A stretch of 64,000 bases of DNA from Limonium bicolor (lineage: Eukaryota; Streptophyta; Magnoliopsida; Caryophyllales; Plumbaginaceae), in assembly GCA_023374045.1 (NCBI GenBank), contig CM041777.1, positions 466,765,827 to 466,829,826 of the forward strand. Direction: 5' to 3'. Shown here one piece after another: positions 1 through 13,296 of this stretch (the stretch's first letter is position 1; each line of letters opens with the position of its first letter). The position numbers were made by a program, and so were the translations under genes. The notes beneath the pieces were generated by a model, which was given only the letters and a program-made list of their open reading frames with translations, searched no databases and was not told the origin of the DNA.

Positions 1-778
1 AAAGGTTTTCGAACCAAGCTTCTGGTTGTTGGTTGTTCTTGCTGTTCTTCACGTTTGGTGGTGTTTATGTGGGGTTTTGATGATTATTGGTGCTTTGGGA
101 TTGGAAAACGAGTTTAGATGGTGATTTCGGGGGATTTTCGGTATGATTCGGGTGGCTGGGTGTTGGAAAACGTGTGAGAGAGAGGGGAGGCTGTGCTTTC
201 TGACTTCCTAGGGTTCTTGAGCTTATGAAATTCTGATTTTATCAAAAGACCTATCCCCTTATATAGACTTTCTTAAAGATAAAGAAAATCTTGTAAAAGT
301 AAGAGTTTTTGGCATTTTAATTAAATGACTTCCCAAAGGAATTTTGCTGTGAAATTTTAACCACAAGTCAAGGATGGCAATTATGAATTTTCTGAAGTAG
401 AATCGGATTTTTTAAATGTTAGAATATTTTTAAATTGAATTTCTCGTCAGATTCAGTCAGAAATTGCTAGATAATTATTGGAAATTCGAAAAATCAAAAT
501 TCCAACGCCATTATGCTTAAAATGTCATCCTCTATCATGGGTTAAAATATCAGAGCATTTCAAGCTGATTTGGGCATCCTTTGGAGGAGAGAGAAAGCTT
601 ATAGGAGGTCTTAGGAGCCTCAAAAATTACGAAAGCGCCCCTGATAATGACGAAGCTGCTCCCCATGCCCTGGAACGCACCGATCAAGCGGAATCTCTCA
701 CTACTTGATTGAAATGCCCCTCACAACACCAAAACCTCGTAGACCCTAACCATGGGGGTCAAAAATTTGGGTATAACA
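1..778 (-). repeat. Partial LTR of retrotransposon family E (cut by window edge)
   Basis: This sequence matches the right-hand part of the LTR at 37075-38839, including the shared stretch around 20-160 (38100-38260 in the other copy) and the region 430-560. Both copies end in GGGTATAACA. On the minus strand the LTR starts TGTTATACCC at 778, so the U3 side is on the right. The open frame at 478-708 lies inside the repeat and has a diverged counterpart in the other copy, so I do not treat it as a gene. The copy may be a solo LTR or the end of an element lying to the left. Confidence 0.75.
258..265 (-). promoter_or_regulatory. Putative TATA box of the family E LTR
   Basis: The minus strand reads TATATAAG about 510 bp from the U3 end of the LTR. 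The same motif sits at the equivalent place in the other copy (38340-38347), which supports it as the core promoter. Confidence 0.5.
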
Positions 779-789
779 TTGCATCCTCC

Positions 790-1076
790 CCATGTCACCG
801 GTCAGAAGACGAAGGCTCACAGGTCCTCGGCTTCATGAGCGAGTAATGCAAGATATCCCCCACAGGTACCGACTATTGGACGCTTACGCTCTCTGGTCCG
901 TGGTCCTTTGGAAGGTTAAAATGATCACATTTGTCGTATTCTCCCATGTCACCAGTCCGAAGACAAAGGCACTTTCGTCCTCGCCTTCATGGGCTAGAAA
1001 TACAAAACCACTCTGTTTTCCCCTTGTCACGGTACGAAGACAAAGGCACAAGCGTCCTCGACTTCATGGGTGAGAC
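790..1076. repeat. Three-copy motif array near the 3' end of element B
   Basis: Three diverged copies (about 793-843, 943-1000 and 1025-1078) share the order GTCACC, GAAGAC, AAGGC, GTCCTCG and CTTCATG. On the minus strand the core CATGAAG-CGAGGAC resembles the array just upstream of the terminal polypurine tract in element C (52239-52402), so it is probably a family character. Confidence 0.6.
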
Positions 1077-1797
1077 TCGGTAAAAAGGAAATCCTTTTTA
1101 CGAGGTCAAGTAAGGAATAATTACTTTAATTGAAAATACAATCAACTCCTATTTCACTTTTATGCTAACTGCCTCTATTCTTTACGTGATTAATTGTGAC
1201 CCCTTGTAGGGAGTTTCAGGAATCATCCGACCCTGATGTGATCAGCATCAGTGTTGAACTATCCTTCCACCCCAATTTGTGTTCGATTTCCCTTGATCCC
1301 CGGGAATCAAGTTTCAGCTCCCACGTCAATATCAAACATCAAATAATTCACTCATTTCCAATTTTCTATCTTTTAGCCATTCTAGTCATAATCAATACAT
1401 CTCCAAAATGTGGGCTCAGTCCATCAATCATTCTCAGTTCACCTCTCAGCAATTTCCTAGGGAATTTAATTCCTACTAGGTTCTACATCGGTTTCATACC
1501 AATTCTTACCTCATACTCATACCAATTCTTATCTCCTAATATTACCATATTCGGTCTCATATAAATATATACCATAGGGAATCTAATTCCCTAGAGTCTC
1601 TCTAATCCTCTTCACTTATATTCTCACACCGGAGTTAACAAGGTAGGTATGTAATTCATATGGTATTCGCATCTTCTGTGCACAATAACCATAATTAATC
1701 TCAGAATGTATACATATGTATTATAGCAAGTTCTTTTGTGTTATGCACGTTGTAGTTTATGTACTTAGTACATAAACATACGCTAAATGGTTTTTCG

Positions 1798-1833
1798 CTC
1801 TACCCCCCTTAAATGGATTACGCCCACGTAATC
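1798..1833 (-). other. Internal polypurine tract with adjacent hairpin, element B
   Basis: The minus strand carries a perfect stem GATTACG, loop TGGG, CGTAATC, then TTAAGGGGGGTAGAG. The same hairpin and tract occur in A (14507-14541) and C (51182-51218). It closely matches the terminal tract of this family but lies far from the LTR. Confidence 0.7.
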
Positions 1834-4800
1834 AACATTTTATCCTCCTTGAAAATAGGTTCAAGATGTCTAGGTCTTATGGAGCATTCTGGCTTCCATG
1901 TAGTCTATCTCACATTATGATCCGATTAGAGGGTCTTAACCATGTTAATGGCTTAGTCTATGTATCTAGGATTCTTGTCGGTGTTTATACCAATCTCACT
2001 ACTGTGTTCGGTCTAATCTCTAATGCTACAAGGCATTTAGCGGATGAGCCATGTATTTTTTTAACTGGAAGATATGAGATACTTCGTTCCTTTTTCCCGT
2101 TCATTAGGTATGTTAAACCTTTAAGGTACCGGTCTACTAGCTTCTGCTGCGCGACTCTGATAATATTAGGGCTTAGTTTGCTCGTCTTATTCTTTTTAAT
2201 GTATTGTATATCCTTCTACATCCTTATAGTTTAGGAATAAGGTCTCTCAATGGACGCGTGGTATCTTTATTTATACCCGGCCTTAATGAGTTATAGTTTG
2301 TCTATTCCACTTTCTCTGAAGATTTAATGTCCATACTAGTGTTCTCTCAAGTGTCTGAATTGTTCTTCCAACGGACCTTTGGTCTAAGGATGATGCTTAA
2401 TCTGAAACTATTGTTTAGTGCTTATTGCCCCTTTACAGTTTTCTCTAAGGTTCATAGACATGTCCAATGTATGCATTTAATAATCCGTGCTCTTCGCACT
2501 TCATAATTTTTGATTATTTTCTGTCTGGAATGAGTTCTCTGATTCCTTTCGTGTCGTAAATCTAAGTGAGTTCTTTCTCTTCAACTGTTCTTGGTAGCTG
2601 CTCTGGCCTGATCTTGCGTCACTGACCGTTGTACGGAGTCGACTACTTCTCTGTGTCCTTACACCACTTCGTTTACATGCATGGGTATCATACTGATACA
2701 TTGCTACTTACCCGACTAACTCATGAATATCTGGGTGAGTCTGTCAGGCCCACAAGCTCCTGTGGAGTGTAGTCGTCCCACGTCTCGTTTTAGTATACTC
2801 GTATTGTCCTTCACACATTTAGGTATGGCTAATTATGAAGTATTCTGTTGCCGATCTCCTCTTTCATCATTCCATAATAAAACTTATTGTTCTTCTTCAA
2901 CTTAATCAAGGGAAATCCATCTACCGTGTTCTTAGATATGATATGTTCTAGCTTCTTTCTGTATTTAGCACGGACTCAATCCTTTAGTAATTGAGGTCTC
3001 TTTCCATGGAGCCTCTTATCCTGTTTCTCATGTTTGATCTATTAGGAATGCACCTCCTGTTCCTTAAGGAATGGGCAGTGTGCTTCCTGTGAAATCTTTC
3101 ACCGCATGGTCTAGAAGAATGGCGTTAATGCACAGTTCGTCTTCCATCTTATTTCCTCACCTACATTGGTCTTAGCTCATTAATCTATCGCCTTCGTGTC
3201 AATATTTGACGGTTTAAATATAATGGTCGCTTGTTGCACAGCATGACTTAATCCATTTATACGGGTATTGTCTTCACGGCCTCTACCACTATGATGGTTG
3301 CCTTTATTCTATTGCCCATTGGCGGTGCAACTCCTCAACCATTTACTTCAATGTCTCATCTTATATCCAACCCCTTTATGGTGTAAACACTGGGAGTTCT
3401 CTAGTTTTGGGTGTATGGCGGTTGCCGTATTACGTCGTAAGATTGTTATCTCTTAATGTGAATATGTTTTGCCTCAATTTCAGGTTCATGTGCAGGTTAG
3501 TCTCTCTCACGTTCTTTCTTCATTTATGGTATAGCTTACCAAGTAATTTGGCTGGCTAAAGAAAATTACTACATTGAGTCACAAGCTCTTTATGAGCATT
3601 GGTCACTTGACGTGCCATATTGTGCACTTACAATGTTTATCTCTGACGATTACTGCTTTCTAAATCCTGGACATTGGATATAATGTCTGCCTATGCAGTC
3701 TTCCTTATTATATGTGTAACTGGAATGTTCCAAGGAAACTTCAAGGTTTATGGTTTCGGTTCTTTAACAAAAGAGTATTCTATCACTAATATGTGAGAGC
3801 CTATTTTGAGGGGTTTATCCCACTCACAAGCCTCACACAAGGAGAGGTATCCCACCCTTAAAGGAGTGGTTTGTTCTCCGCCCCGTCTATAGTATTATCT
3901 TTATATTCTCACTGGTGCTCATCCTGGCAATTCTCTACAATTAATTATAGGTTCTGTAACCGTTTGTCTCTACAAGTAGTAGTTCGTTCATGGCTTAAAT
4001 AAGCCCTCTTATGCCTTCCTGCGCCTCGGGCTCTGATGTGGTTAACATCCTTGGCTCGCAGCGTTTACTTTTCTTAAGTGAGAGTCGGTGCTCGGTTCAC
4101 TATTGTACTCTTACTCATCTATACTTATCCTCATAAGCTCCTGGTTCTTTGAACTCTATCTACCTTAGGTTACATCATTAGATGTTGTATTGAATTTCAT
4201 GGTAAGTTATTGCATTCTGGCTCCCACTATGGAAGTTTGCTTAGGTGATCTGACGTTAGTAAGTGTCTATGATAACACTTTCGCTCTCATAGACTTACGT
4301 ATTTAGCGTTTAAGGGTAGATTCGTATTGGGCCTCTACCTTATGATATCTAAGTTGGATACTCATCCTCCTGGTTATCTCGTGCTTCAGTCTCAAGGCTC
4401 CGTTCAACCCTTGTTGACTACGCCACCCGTCAATGGTTAATCATACGTGGGTGTTAATGAGTTAGGCAACAATGCTAACTATCGTTTATGAGTTTTGTTC
4501 GGCTCGACTATGGCAACTCTGTGGTGTAGTCCTTTGAGCTTTCCTATATTAGGATGGTATGCCTTTGATCCTGTGTAGGTCATTACTTAGTTTGTTTCCT
4601 CTGATTCCATTTCCGGGGTTTACCAACATCTTCGGTGAAGAATGTTGTTAATGGTATTGTTAGTGATCATCCTGGGAGTTCTATCTCGTTCTTATTGAAA
4701 GTCGTTGCATCAACCGTCTTCATTGTATCTCGTGATACATTCCTTGTAAGCTATTACTTAGGTAGGGTTCTGCTCGCATTGTTGAGCAATCTCTTAGGTT

Positions 4801-5072
4801 TTTCTCTTCGAGGTTCGGGATTAGTGTGGGATTGGTGTCCTTACCTGTAGTGTCGGTTGTTTGTTGTTAATGCTTAGATCGTTTAGTGTTCGGACCAAGT
4901 CCAGCTCCCTGCTTACTGGTGTGTCGACTTAGTTCATCATGGTCAGGCCGTCAGGCCTTTCCAAGGTCTCATTCTCCAGTTCTTAAGGATTGTAATCCGG
5001 TTTTAATATGCATTATAATTGTAGCATTCCGCTATCTTGCTATGATGGCTTCGGTATAGCTTAGTCGTGATA

Positions 5073-5092
5073 TCACTTGCTATGGCAAGTGC
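5073..5092. other. Conserved palindrome, element B copy
   Basis: The sequence TCACTTGCTATGGCAAGTGC is a near-perfect palindrome about 0.95 kb downstream of the primer site. It matches the perfect version in C (48431-48450) and the near-perfect one in A (17977-17996). Confidence 0.65.
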
Positions 5093-5800
5093 GCCATGCA
5101 AGATGGGCTATCGGTACCATGTACGTCGTCGCAGTAGTACTTTCTCTTAATCTCCATGTAATTGTAGTCCACGGGACTCTTCCTTTTGCTCTCGTAGTTT
5201 TGGATAACTGGTCATATAGACAGTTTCCTGATTGTTTTGACAATACAGTCACTTGTCAGGGTGTTTCTCTTTCAGAGGGAACCCTCTTTCATTTGCTTTC
5301 GCCTTACTTCTCACTCTCGTTCCCGTGCATTGTCGTGGCTATTGAGTATGACACTTCTTAGGTACTATGTCGTAGTCCTATTCCAATATATAACTTGTAT
5401 GCGTTTTCATGGTCGTCAGCGCTATGTCGGTCGGGTTTTTGTAACCTTTTGTGTTGTATAGGGTTTGGAGTTCCCCGTTTCATAATAGACTCTTAAGTAG
5501 TCTTTATGCTCATACGCGGCTTTATCCCGCTGTTATACTCCTTCGGACTACTGTCCGATGTTCACGTCGCTTCTCTTTTCCTCTCCATTGCACTCGTAGT
5601 GCTTTCTTTTTATTGGTATGGCGGGGTTATATCGACTGCGTAGCATGTCGACCCATGTTGCCGGTAATTACCATTCTCTCATTGGTAGGATTCCGTTGGC
5701 ATCGACTGTTCCAACATTGCACTCCAACTACTACCTTCAAGTTTTCCATAAACTGTTGTACAACAAGGTGTTTCTCGTATTGCTTAACGTTAACTAACTG

Positions 5801-5866
5801 TCAGATCGGGTTTTTCCCCGAGTAAGAGAAGGCTTTCTTCACTCTGGCGTTCGTTCCCCGTATTTT
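5801..5866 (-). other. Conserved leader block, element B copy
   Basis: About 65 bp, roughly 170-240 bp after the primer site, well conserved with A (18712-18780) and C (47783-47847). It contains AACGCCAGAG and CTCGGGGAAAAACCCGA, the latter with inverted symmetry. It could be a packaging signal or the remains of the gag start. Confidence 0.55.
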
Positions 5867-6017
5867 AAAACTAGGGACGCGGAGGGTGGGTTTAGGTATT
5901 GTAGGTATCCAGTAACACGGGAATTCCTAACTAACGCACCTCTCGCACCAACTCTCAACCCTTAACCCATAACTCAGACTCTAACTCGGTATTCTAAGTT
6001 CGGTAATTCTAGTCATC

Positions 6018-6042
6018 AGAGCGTAACTACGCTCTGCTACCA
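6018..6042 (-). other. Primer binding site (tRNA-iMet type) overlapping a hairpin, element B
   Basis: The minus strand reads TGGTAGCAGAGC at 6042-6031, one mismatch from the iMet primer site TGGTATCAGAGC. AGAGCGTAGTTACGCTCT (6018-6035) folds as an 8-bp stem overlapping the end of the primer site. A and C have the same stem with different bases at matching positions. Confidence 0.75.
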
Positions 6043-6047
6043 CTTTT

Positions 6048-8909
6048 TGTTACAACCCCATACATAAAACCATAATCATCTCATAAACCTCCAATTACTC
6101 ATATTAACATTGCAGCAGCGGGAATTCCTACAAAGTTGGTCTCCGCCGTTAGTCACCCACATGACTAACTAGGCATACTAAAATCTCCAAGATCTAGCTA
6201 CGGTCTGATGGACCCGAATATACCGAACATTAGTACTTATAAGTCTTAACCAAATACATACACAATTTCAAGTTCCTTTCCTCCTAGGCGACGAGTCCGA
6301 AGACAAGCCCAGTTGGAAGCTGGCGCTAATAAAAGGTAATCGACCTCCCCTTAACATGCATGACCGAACCATTCCGGATTTCTCACTCCCCCAAGTTCCA
6401 GTTAGTAGAAGTCTCAAAGAAGAAGGTGTTGGTTAACTTCTTTCGGTTATTAACCACCAATATTAGGGAGTGTTATGTTCTCATACAATTGTATACTAAA
6501 CGTAGTTAGTAGTTCTCAAAGGTAAGTTACGTTAGTTAATACAACACACAACAACACAATAACCGGTTGCATGCTTTATCTTGTTTAGTCGGAACATATA
6601 AACAAATAGCACACAAGCCGAGGGACACCTCGTTAGCAAACAAGCTACAAGAAAACCATACCGTTCACCGTTGACGTCGGTTGTCTATTCTCCTCCGCAG
6701 TTCCACTTACTCAAACCCTAAAACATTCATCTAATCGAGTGGTTAATTCCTTTTAATTAACCTAACTTATTTAATCACTAAGGATTTCCGACTAACAACC
6801 TCTAAGTCATTGTTTTAAACTTAACCACTTAAGTTGTTTACTTCTCATTATTCCTCACACTTGTTCACACCCCTTAATGACCATAAAATGTCACCAAACA
6901 CCCCTAACAATCATATAAGCATTACCAAACAATCCCCCTTCATTCCCCTTCAAAAACTAGCCTTTAATGTACAAATTGTACTCGTTCGGGACATGGTCCG
7001 GACCTAAGGTCCTGGACCAATGTCTAAGATGAGTTTCGGCCATTAAATTGAGGTGGTCTGGGACTTGGTACCTATCCTAGGTCCCGGACCAATGCTAGGG
7101 AGGATTTTCGGCATGTTTTAGTGCTGGTCCGGGACTTATCCAAGGACCAAGTCCCGGACCATGCATTAAATTGTTAAATTTTACAGTTTTGAACTTCATT
7201 CTCCACTTGTTCTTTTGCCCAATCTTCTTCTAATCTCTCTACATGTATTCCAACATGTTCTAACATCATTTTAGCCCCTTAAACCCTCTCATCCTTAGGT
7301 TACAACTCCGTTAACTCAAATATTGTAATTTGTTTACACTTAAAACCTTGAACATTCTTACATTACTTCCTTATAACACATTTCTAACCTCATCTCAAGT
7401 GGTACCACTTATCAATTCTTTTAATAACTCTTCCTAGAGTGTGTTAACCTTATCTCTTCAATTCTAACTTCATAATTCGTTGTTTACCACCTAATTATAC
7501 TAGACTTAGCCTCATAGCATCTCCTTACACCATTTCCTTTCCTTTACACTTTCTACTGGTCCTTTTCAACCTTGCACATACCTAGGCATTACTATCCATC
7601 CTTAACACCTTACACTCTTCTCATTCATCTTGACCATGGTAAATCCTTCTTAGACAACTTTCATCTCCATCACCCAAATCCAGTCATTACCATCAAGGTT
7701 ATACTAACTAGATCATACCTAAATCATCACAAGGCATTATACATCATTTCCTACAGATTTTTGCACAAGTCTTAACATTCCTCATACCATGATTTTGGTG
7801 TGTTTAATACACCCACCTAACCTCTATTTTCCTCCTAATCAACTCTAAGTCATCCTAATCCTCAAGAACACCTTTGTTAACTCATTTCCACTCAAATTCC
7901 CTTAATGACTCCTAGTAAATCCTAGATCATATTAATTCACACAACCACTAAAAACACTTGATTTCTACTCAAATTTTGCCATAGCTTCTCTAGTATATTA
8001 TCATGCCCATATGCATAGTTTTTTTTTCTTTAATCAACACAAGCTAACTAAATCCTTAGTGGATGTTGTCAAAACACCAATTGCACTCAAATACATCAAT
8101 CCACAATACATTGCATTAATCTTAAATTGCATAGCACTAAGGATCTTAAATGACACGGCTCTTAGGCCCTTAAATGACATTAACTAAACACTGAATTTCC
8201 AACATTTAGAGCTTTCAACCTGCATTTACACAACATCAATCCCATATGCTCTTGTAATTCAACTTATGATTATTTCACTAACTCATTTACCATTGGCTCT
8301 TTAGTCACAAGTTCATAAGCTTGGTCATATTCTTTTCCTAGGTTATACAAACCATATTGTAATGTAATATCTAAGCTACATTTGGTATCCATCTAGAACA
8401 CCATTCCTTAAGACACTAAACTACATAAGGTAAGTCATTTACCTTATGATTTCTAAGCTCTTTTTCTCTCTTCTTCTCTTAATTTTCTTGATTGAATTCG
8501 ACCAAGGAGGTTTGATCACTTGCCATACCTCTAACCAAGGTTCAAATTAAGACATGTGTACTGAGTAAAACCCTAGACTCATTGAAATAACTCTTAAGTA
8601 TTAAGAGGTGCTTAATGCACTAAATTGATGATTACCTTAGGAATCTTGGAATGAGTTTGGTAAGGAATCAAGGCATGGCTTAACTAAGCTCTTGAAGATT
8701 GAATAAAGGCTAATACAAGTAATAAAATAAGCCATCTTGGTAAGGCAATTTCGGCCACATCTAGAAAATGGAAGAAAAAAAGATTTTTTCAAGCTTTTTA
8801 TTAACCTTAATCCAAAGAGAGTGTTAACTAGCTCTTGAATATGATTAATCCTCTTCAAATGGAGCTCCTTCAATTGAGTCCAACTTCATCTTTTGGAGTT
8901 TTGAAAAGA
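6048..8909 (-). repeat. 5' LTR of element B, part 1 (primer-site side)
   Basis: Starts TGTTACAACCCC on the plus strand directly next to the primer site and is broken at 8909 by insertion of element A. It continues at 23358. Open frames inside (for example 7572-7775) show no protein similarity that I recognise. Confidence 0.75.
6985..7165. repeat. GC-rich dyad array in LTR of element B
   Basis: Three inverted-repeat units lie in AT-rich sequence. The clearest, 7126-7160, has a perfect 12-bp stem (GGTCCGGGACTT against AAGTCCCGGACC) and an 11-base loop. The other two (about 6990-7020 and 7047-7088) are imperfect. Confidence 0.75.
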
Positions 8910-11900
8910 GTAACACCCCTACCATTAATACATGCTTACCGTCCAATCTCCTTACACGTCAGATACCCTCAGCGGATACTTACTTACATACTATGGGTGA
9001 TACAATGCCGTTAACCACCCATGTGGCTAACAAGGCTACTACTTACTGCTTACAGCATCGGTCTGATGGACCGAATCCCGAGTACTACACATCTATAATA
9101 TGTACTCCATTCGTCAATCAAATACAACAATGCTCCATTCAATACTTACTCCTCCATAATCCATACATTACAATATACTTAACCGAGTCTACTAGGATCC
9201 TTATACATTTATAATGTCTCTTCCAAGTTCATACATACTCTCGAAGAGTCTACATCTACCCATTTTCTCACAACTACTTACTTTCTAAGTACAAGGGTGT
9301 GCCTCCGGTCTCTTCCTTGACCATATTCACTTCGGGTACCTACACACTAAAAAAATGTCCCCCGAAGGGGTAAGCTTTCGCCGAGCATGATAACCGCATA
9401 CCCCGCGTACTAGTGAGGGTACGCCGACCACTTGGTCGAATACATGCGGTTCGTTTTCATACAAACATACATGCATACATGCTCTTATACACGATGCAAT
9501 AATACTCACTCAACGTACATACATACAATGTATTTTCATACAAGGAATACAATATAAACCAACCAATACGTACTTACCACCTCTTTCCGAATTACACATA
9601 CAACATCTCATGCACAATATACAATATTGTTAGCTTCATTGGTCCACCCGGGTTAATCGGGTGGAGATTACTCTTTTACTCGTTACTTCATACATACGCA
9701 TACATACTCATACTTACTTACGGATCCGTACTTACTTACTCTTACTCTTACTCAAGTTAAGTCGTCGGGACCTCCGGCCCTGGGACTACTCCGTCCCACC
9801 TCCGGGATTTACTTGACTCACCAATCCTCCTGGATCTACCCATTTAAGGGATTTGGGCCGCGGCCCAGTTTTAAGAGTCAGGATTCGCAGCCAACCTCTT
9901 GTGACTCCGCATCCTCACGCTTGGCCGAAGCTATATCGGACTTCTACTCATTCCGGTTTACTCACTTAAGTTAGGAGTTAGGTAGTTAGGAATTAGCAGA
10001 AGTCAACATTCAAGCCACAATAATACAATACCCTATACACTTACATACAAATACATACAATATACAAGTACACTACAAATATGATACACTTCATCATCAT
10101 TCATATGTTTCATGAATTATACAAACTATTGTACAAGACAAATATCAAGAACATGTAAACAAGCACAAGTGTGCAATATAGTCCGATTCATGCATTTATC
10201 TTATTAGGTGATCAAATAAGCACACAAATCGGGGTAACCAGATTAGGATACAGGGCATGAAGAAATCATACCTTTCACCGCCATACTGTATCCCAACGTT
10301 CCTCCGGTATTCACAATTCAAATCCTATGATATACATACAACCGAATATTAATCTAACTATCATTAACTTAATTCGGTTACCCTTACGCTTCCCTAACTC
10401 ATACTACTAGGTCTTCACATTCTTATACTTACATTTTATTACTTACTTTTAATTACTTAACAATGGTTTACTTACACATATATGCACGTATGTATAGGTG
10501 GGTATACATATACATACATACATATACTAACCATAGTCTTATAGTTTTTTTTTTTTTGTAAGTTTTTGACCCACCGAGCTTGCGACCGACCTTGCAAGTT
10601 CGGTCCAAGTCAGTAGGCAACATCGGGTGAAATTCCAGGGCTGACCGACCTTGCAAATCCGGTCCCAATGTCGGTCCATTCCCGTGAGTTACTTAACGGA
10701 AAGTTTTAGCCCGACCGACGTTGCAAGTCCGGTCGCAAGGTCGGTCCATTCCAGTAGCTTACAAGACGGAAATTTTAGCTCGACCGACCTTGCAAGTCCG
10801 GGCGCAAGGTCGGGTCCATTCTAGTAAGTTACAAGACGGAAAAATTTTGCGTCGACCGACCTTGCAAGTCCGGTCGCAAGGTCGGTCCATTCCAGTAGGT
10901 TACAGACGGGAGAATTTCTCTGGTCCGACCGATCTTGCAAGTCCGGTCGCAAGTTCGGTCCATTCAAGAAGCTTTCTCGTCTTTGTAAATCTGGGCTCGA
11001 CCCCTTGCAAGTTCGGTCCCAATGTCGGTCCGGCCCAGTATTTGCATTTTTATTTCTGTTTTCAGTTCTATACTTTGCCCATTGTTTCTCCAATCTTCCT
11101 ACATGTAATCCACATGTTTAAACACTACCTAGGCCCTCCAAATTGCCTTAGTTCATCCACCAACTCCTTACTCAATCCATCAATCAACTTACACAATTTC
11201 CTCACTTCCTTTCCACTTACAACAGTTTTTCATCCTCCAATGCTACAGATTTTTGTTCCTACTTCCCCCATGCATATTCTCACCTCCTAATGCCATTTCC
11301 AAAGCCTACAATGTATTATCTTACCCTCCAATTCATTCCCAAGCCACTACAATATCTATACCCAAGTTCAACACTCTTGTCACCAATTTCTTCCACACTA
11401 ATTCTTCCTAACTTCTCCAATGTATCTCTATACACTTTGTTACAGATTTTGGGTTCTTATTTCCTCCATTACTTCCTCAACTAATGCTACTCCTAGTATC
11501 CAAAATACATCCATTCACTTCCTAGTTACATCCCATTAACAAATCATACCCAAATCTGTTACAAGCTACTAAACGCTCCCATTATACTCTCCACATACAC
11601 CTAGTCACTACCTAGGTTGTTTTCTCATCTTGAACACTTAAGCCCTCAAATTCCTAGATAAATTTGACATAGTCTCCCCTATATTATTAACATTCTCCAC
11701 ATGGTTTCACTCACATTATTGATCCATACCACCTGTTCACAACCAATACCAATATACCCATTCTCATATACAAATACCACACTAAACAACCTTAATTCCT
11801 GCACTCAAACCTTAATTCCCATTTAGGTTTTAACAAGTTTTAAAATGCCCTTTTAAGGTTAAAACACTCGTTTTCTCCTACACATTACACTACCACTGCA

Positions 11901-13281
11901 CTACCAATTTACAATACCAATTTTAACTTCTAAAAATCTGTTACATTACTCATTACCAAGCTACACAAGGAAAGAGTGCAATTACCTTCTTTCTCCTTCT
12001 AGTTTCCTTTCTTCCTTTGCTTCTTCCTTTCTCTCTCTACCGGTTATAGTACTTCACAAATCTAACATTATAACCCATTCACATACACATTTCAATACCA
12101 AGACTAACCCTTAGATTACATTAATGTTTTGAAGTAATTTCTAGGGTTTAGAAACATGTTACCTTCCAAGGGTGTAGATGAAGCTTAGAGGAGCTTAAGA
12201 ACAATGTTTCTACTCCTTCAAAGAAGCCAAAATCGGCTGGGTACAAAAGGAACCAAACAAGGGTTTAGCTAAATTTTCGTTTTGCCCATAAGGCTAGAAA
12301 AAGATGAAGTTTTTAAAATATTTTACCTCATTAGAACAAGGAGAACAAGGTGGTTCTAGTGTAGTCTTGAAGCTCCGAATGCTCCATACCCATGGAGATG
12401 AAAGTGCTCCTTTTCGAATTTTGAAAAGATAGGAATGCTCTACTTGATGAGGGGATTCTAATGGTGTAGTTTTTATAATTTTTGGAGCAAGTATGGCCAC
12501 TTAACAAGAGGAGAGAAGTGAGGTTTTGGTGAGTTGTTTGTTATTTCCACCATTGTTGTCCGATTGGAGAAGGAGGAGAATAGAGAGGAGGGAGATGGGG
12601 GTCTGTACGTGGAGAGGGGAAATGAGAGTAGGAGAGAGAGTGTGAGAGAGTGGGGTAATAAAGTAGATAAAGTGGTAGTTTTATTACTTTTGTTGTTTTG
12701 TGAATAAGAGTGAGTAAGAGAGTATGTGTGAGGGGGAATAAAATCGGACCACACACAGAACCCATGAGGGTTTTAAAATTCTATTTACAATATTGGACAC
12801 ATAAGTTTGGTCTATTTATGTTTCTACCCCACAACTTCCCGTTTTTGATGGTTCTTTACTAATTCCTCGTTTTATTGATTTTATTGGTTCTAAAGCTTCA
12901 CTAATATTTATTAATGATTATTTAGTTGACTAAAATTGTTACGAGTCTATTTGACCCGCGTAAAGACACGTTTTCCCGATTACCTCGAAAAACGCGCTTT
13001 AATGTTCATTTTTAATCCATTTTAAGGATCCGTTTTCTTCGGGGTTTGTTCCCTAATATTTATTTAGACTCAATTAAGCCTTTAGAATCCCTATAATACT
13101 CTAACCGAGGTCTCGTACCTCCTATGGTTATTTAACGCTTATTTAGCGTTTTTCACTTTTTAAGCGTTTCTTTATTTCTTTTTAGATTTATTCTCCTTAC
13201 CAATATTAATTAGGTACCATTAGGCCCTTAAATACGTATTAGATTAATTTTAATCCTTATGTTTAAGTTCGGGGTATTTCA
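8910..13281 (-). repeat. 3' LTR of element A
   Basis: Begins GTAACACCCC (plus strand) and ends GGGGTATTTCA next to the polypurine tract. It is nearly identical to 18965-23357. Open frames within it (for example 10721-11290 through the dyad array) run through repeats and are not supported as genes. Confidence 0.9.
10560..11040. repeat. GC-rich dyad array in 3' LTR of element A
   Basis: About seven tandem units of roughly 60-70 bp, each with an inverted repeat. In 10854-10887 the arms GACCGACCTTGC and GCAAGGTCGGTC pair perfectly over 12 bp around a 10-base loop containing TCCGG. Spacers share the text CCATTCCAGTA and TTACAAGACGG. Confidence 0.85.
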
Positions 13282-13296
13282 ATCTACCCCCCTTAG
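13282..13296 (-). other. Terminal polypurine tract of element A
   Basis: The minus strand reads CTAAGGGGGGTAGAT immediately before the LTR start TGAAATACCCC. This is the plus-strand primer site for reverse transcription and fixes the element's orientation. Confidence 0.85.

Larger units (their letters stand above)
779..6047 (-). other. Interior of element B with no recognisable gag or pol
   Basis: The longest open frames are about 120 codons and do not resemble gag, protease, reverse transcriptase or integrase. The region is collinear with the interiors of A (13297-18947, same strand) and C (47597-52508, opposite strand). Shared blocks include the leader block, a palindrome, an internal polypurine tract and the segment around 1190-1340. 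Either it is an old coding region decayed beyond recognition or it never coded. Confidence 0.6.

Noticed and set aside
10560..11040. CRISPR-like appearance of regularly spaced repeats
   Set aside because: Spacers are related to each other, the repeats sit inside LTRs, and the sequence is a plant retroelement.
10721..11290. A 189-codon open frame in element A
   Set aside because: It runs through the dyad array and continues into low-complexity LTR sequence. The other LTR copy has it only in a shortened, altered form, and no protein motif is visible.
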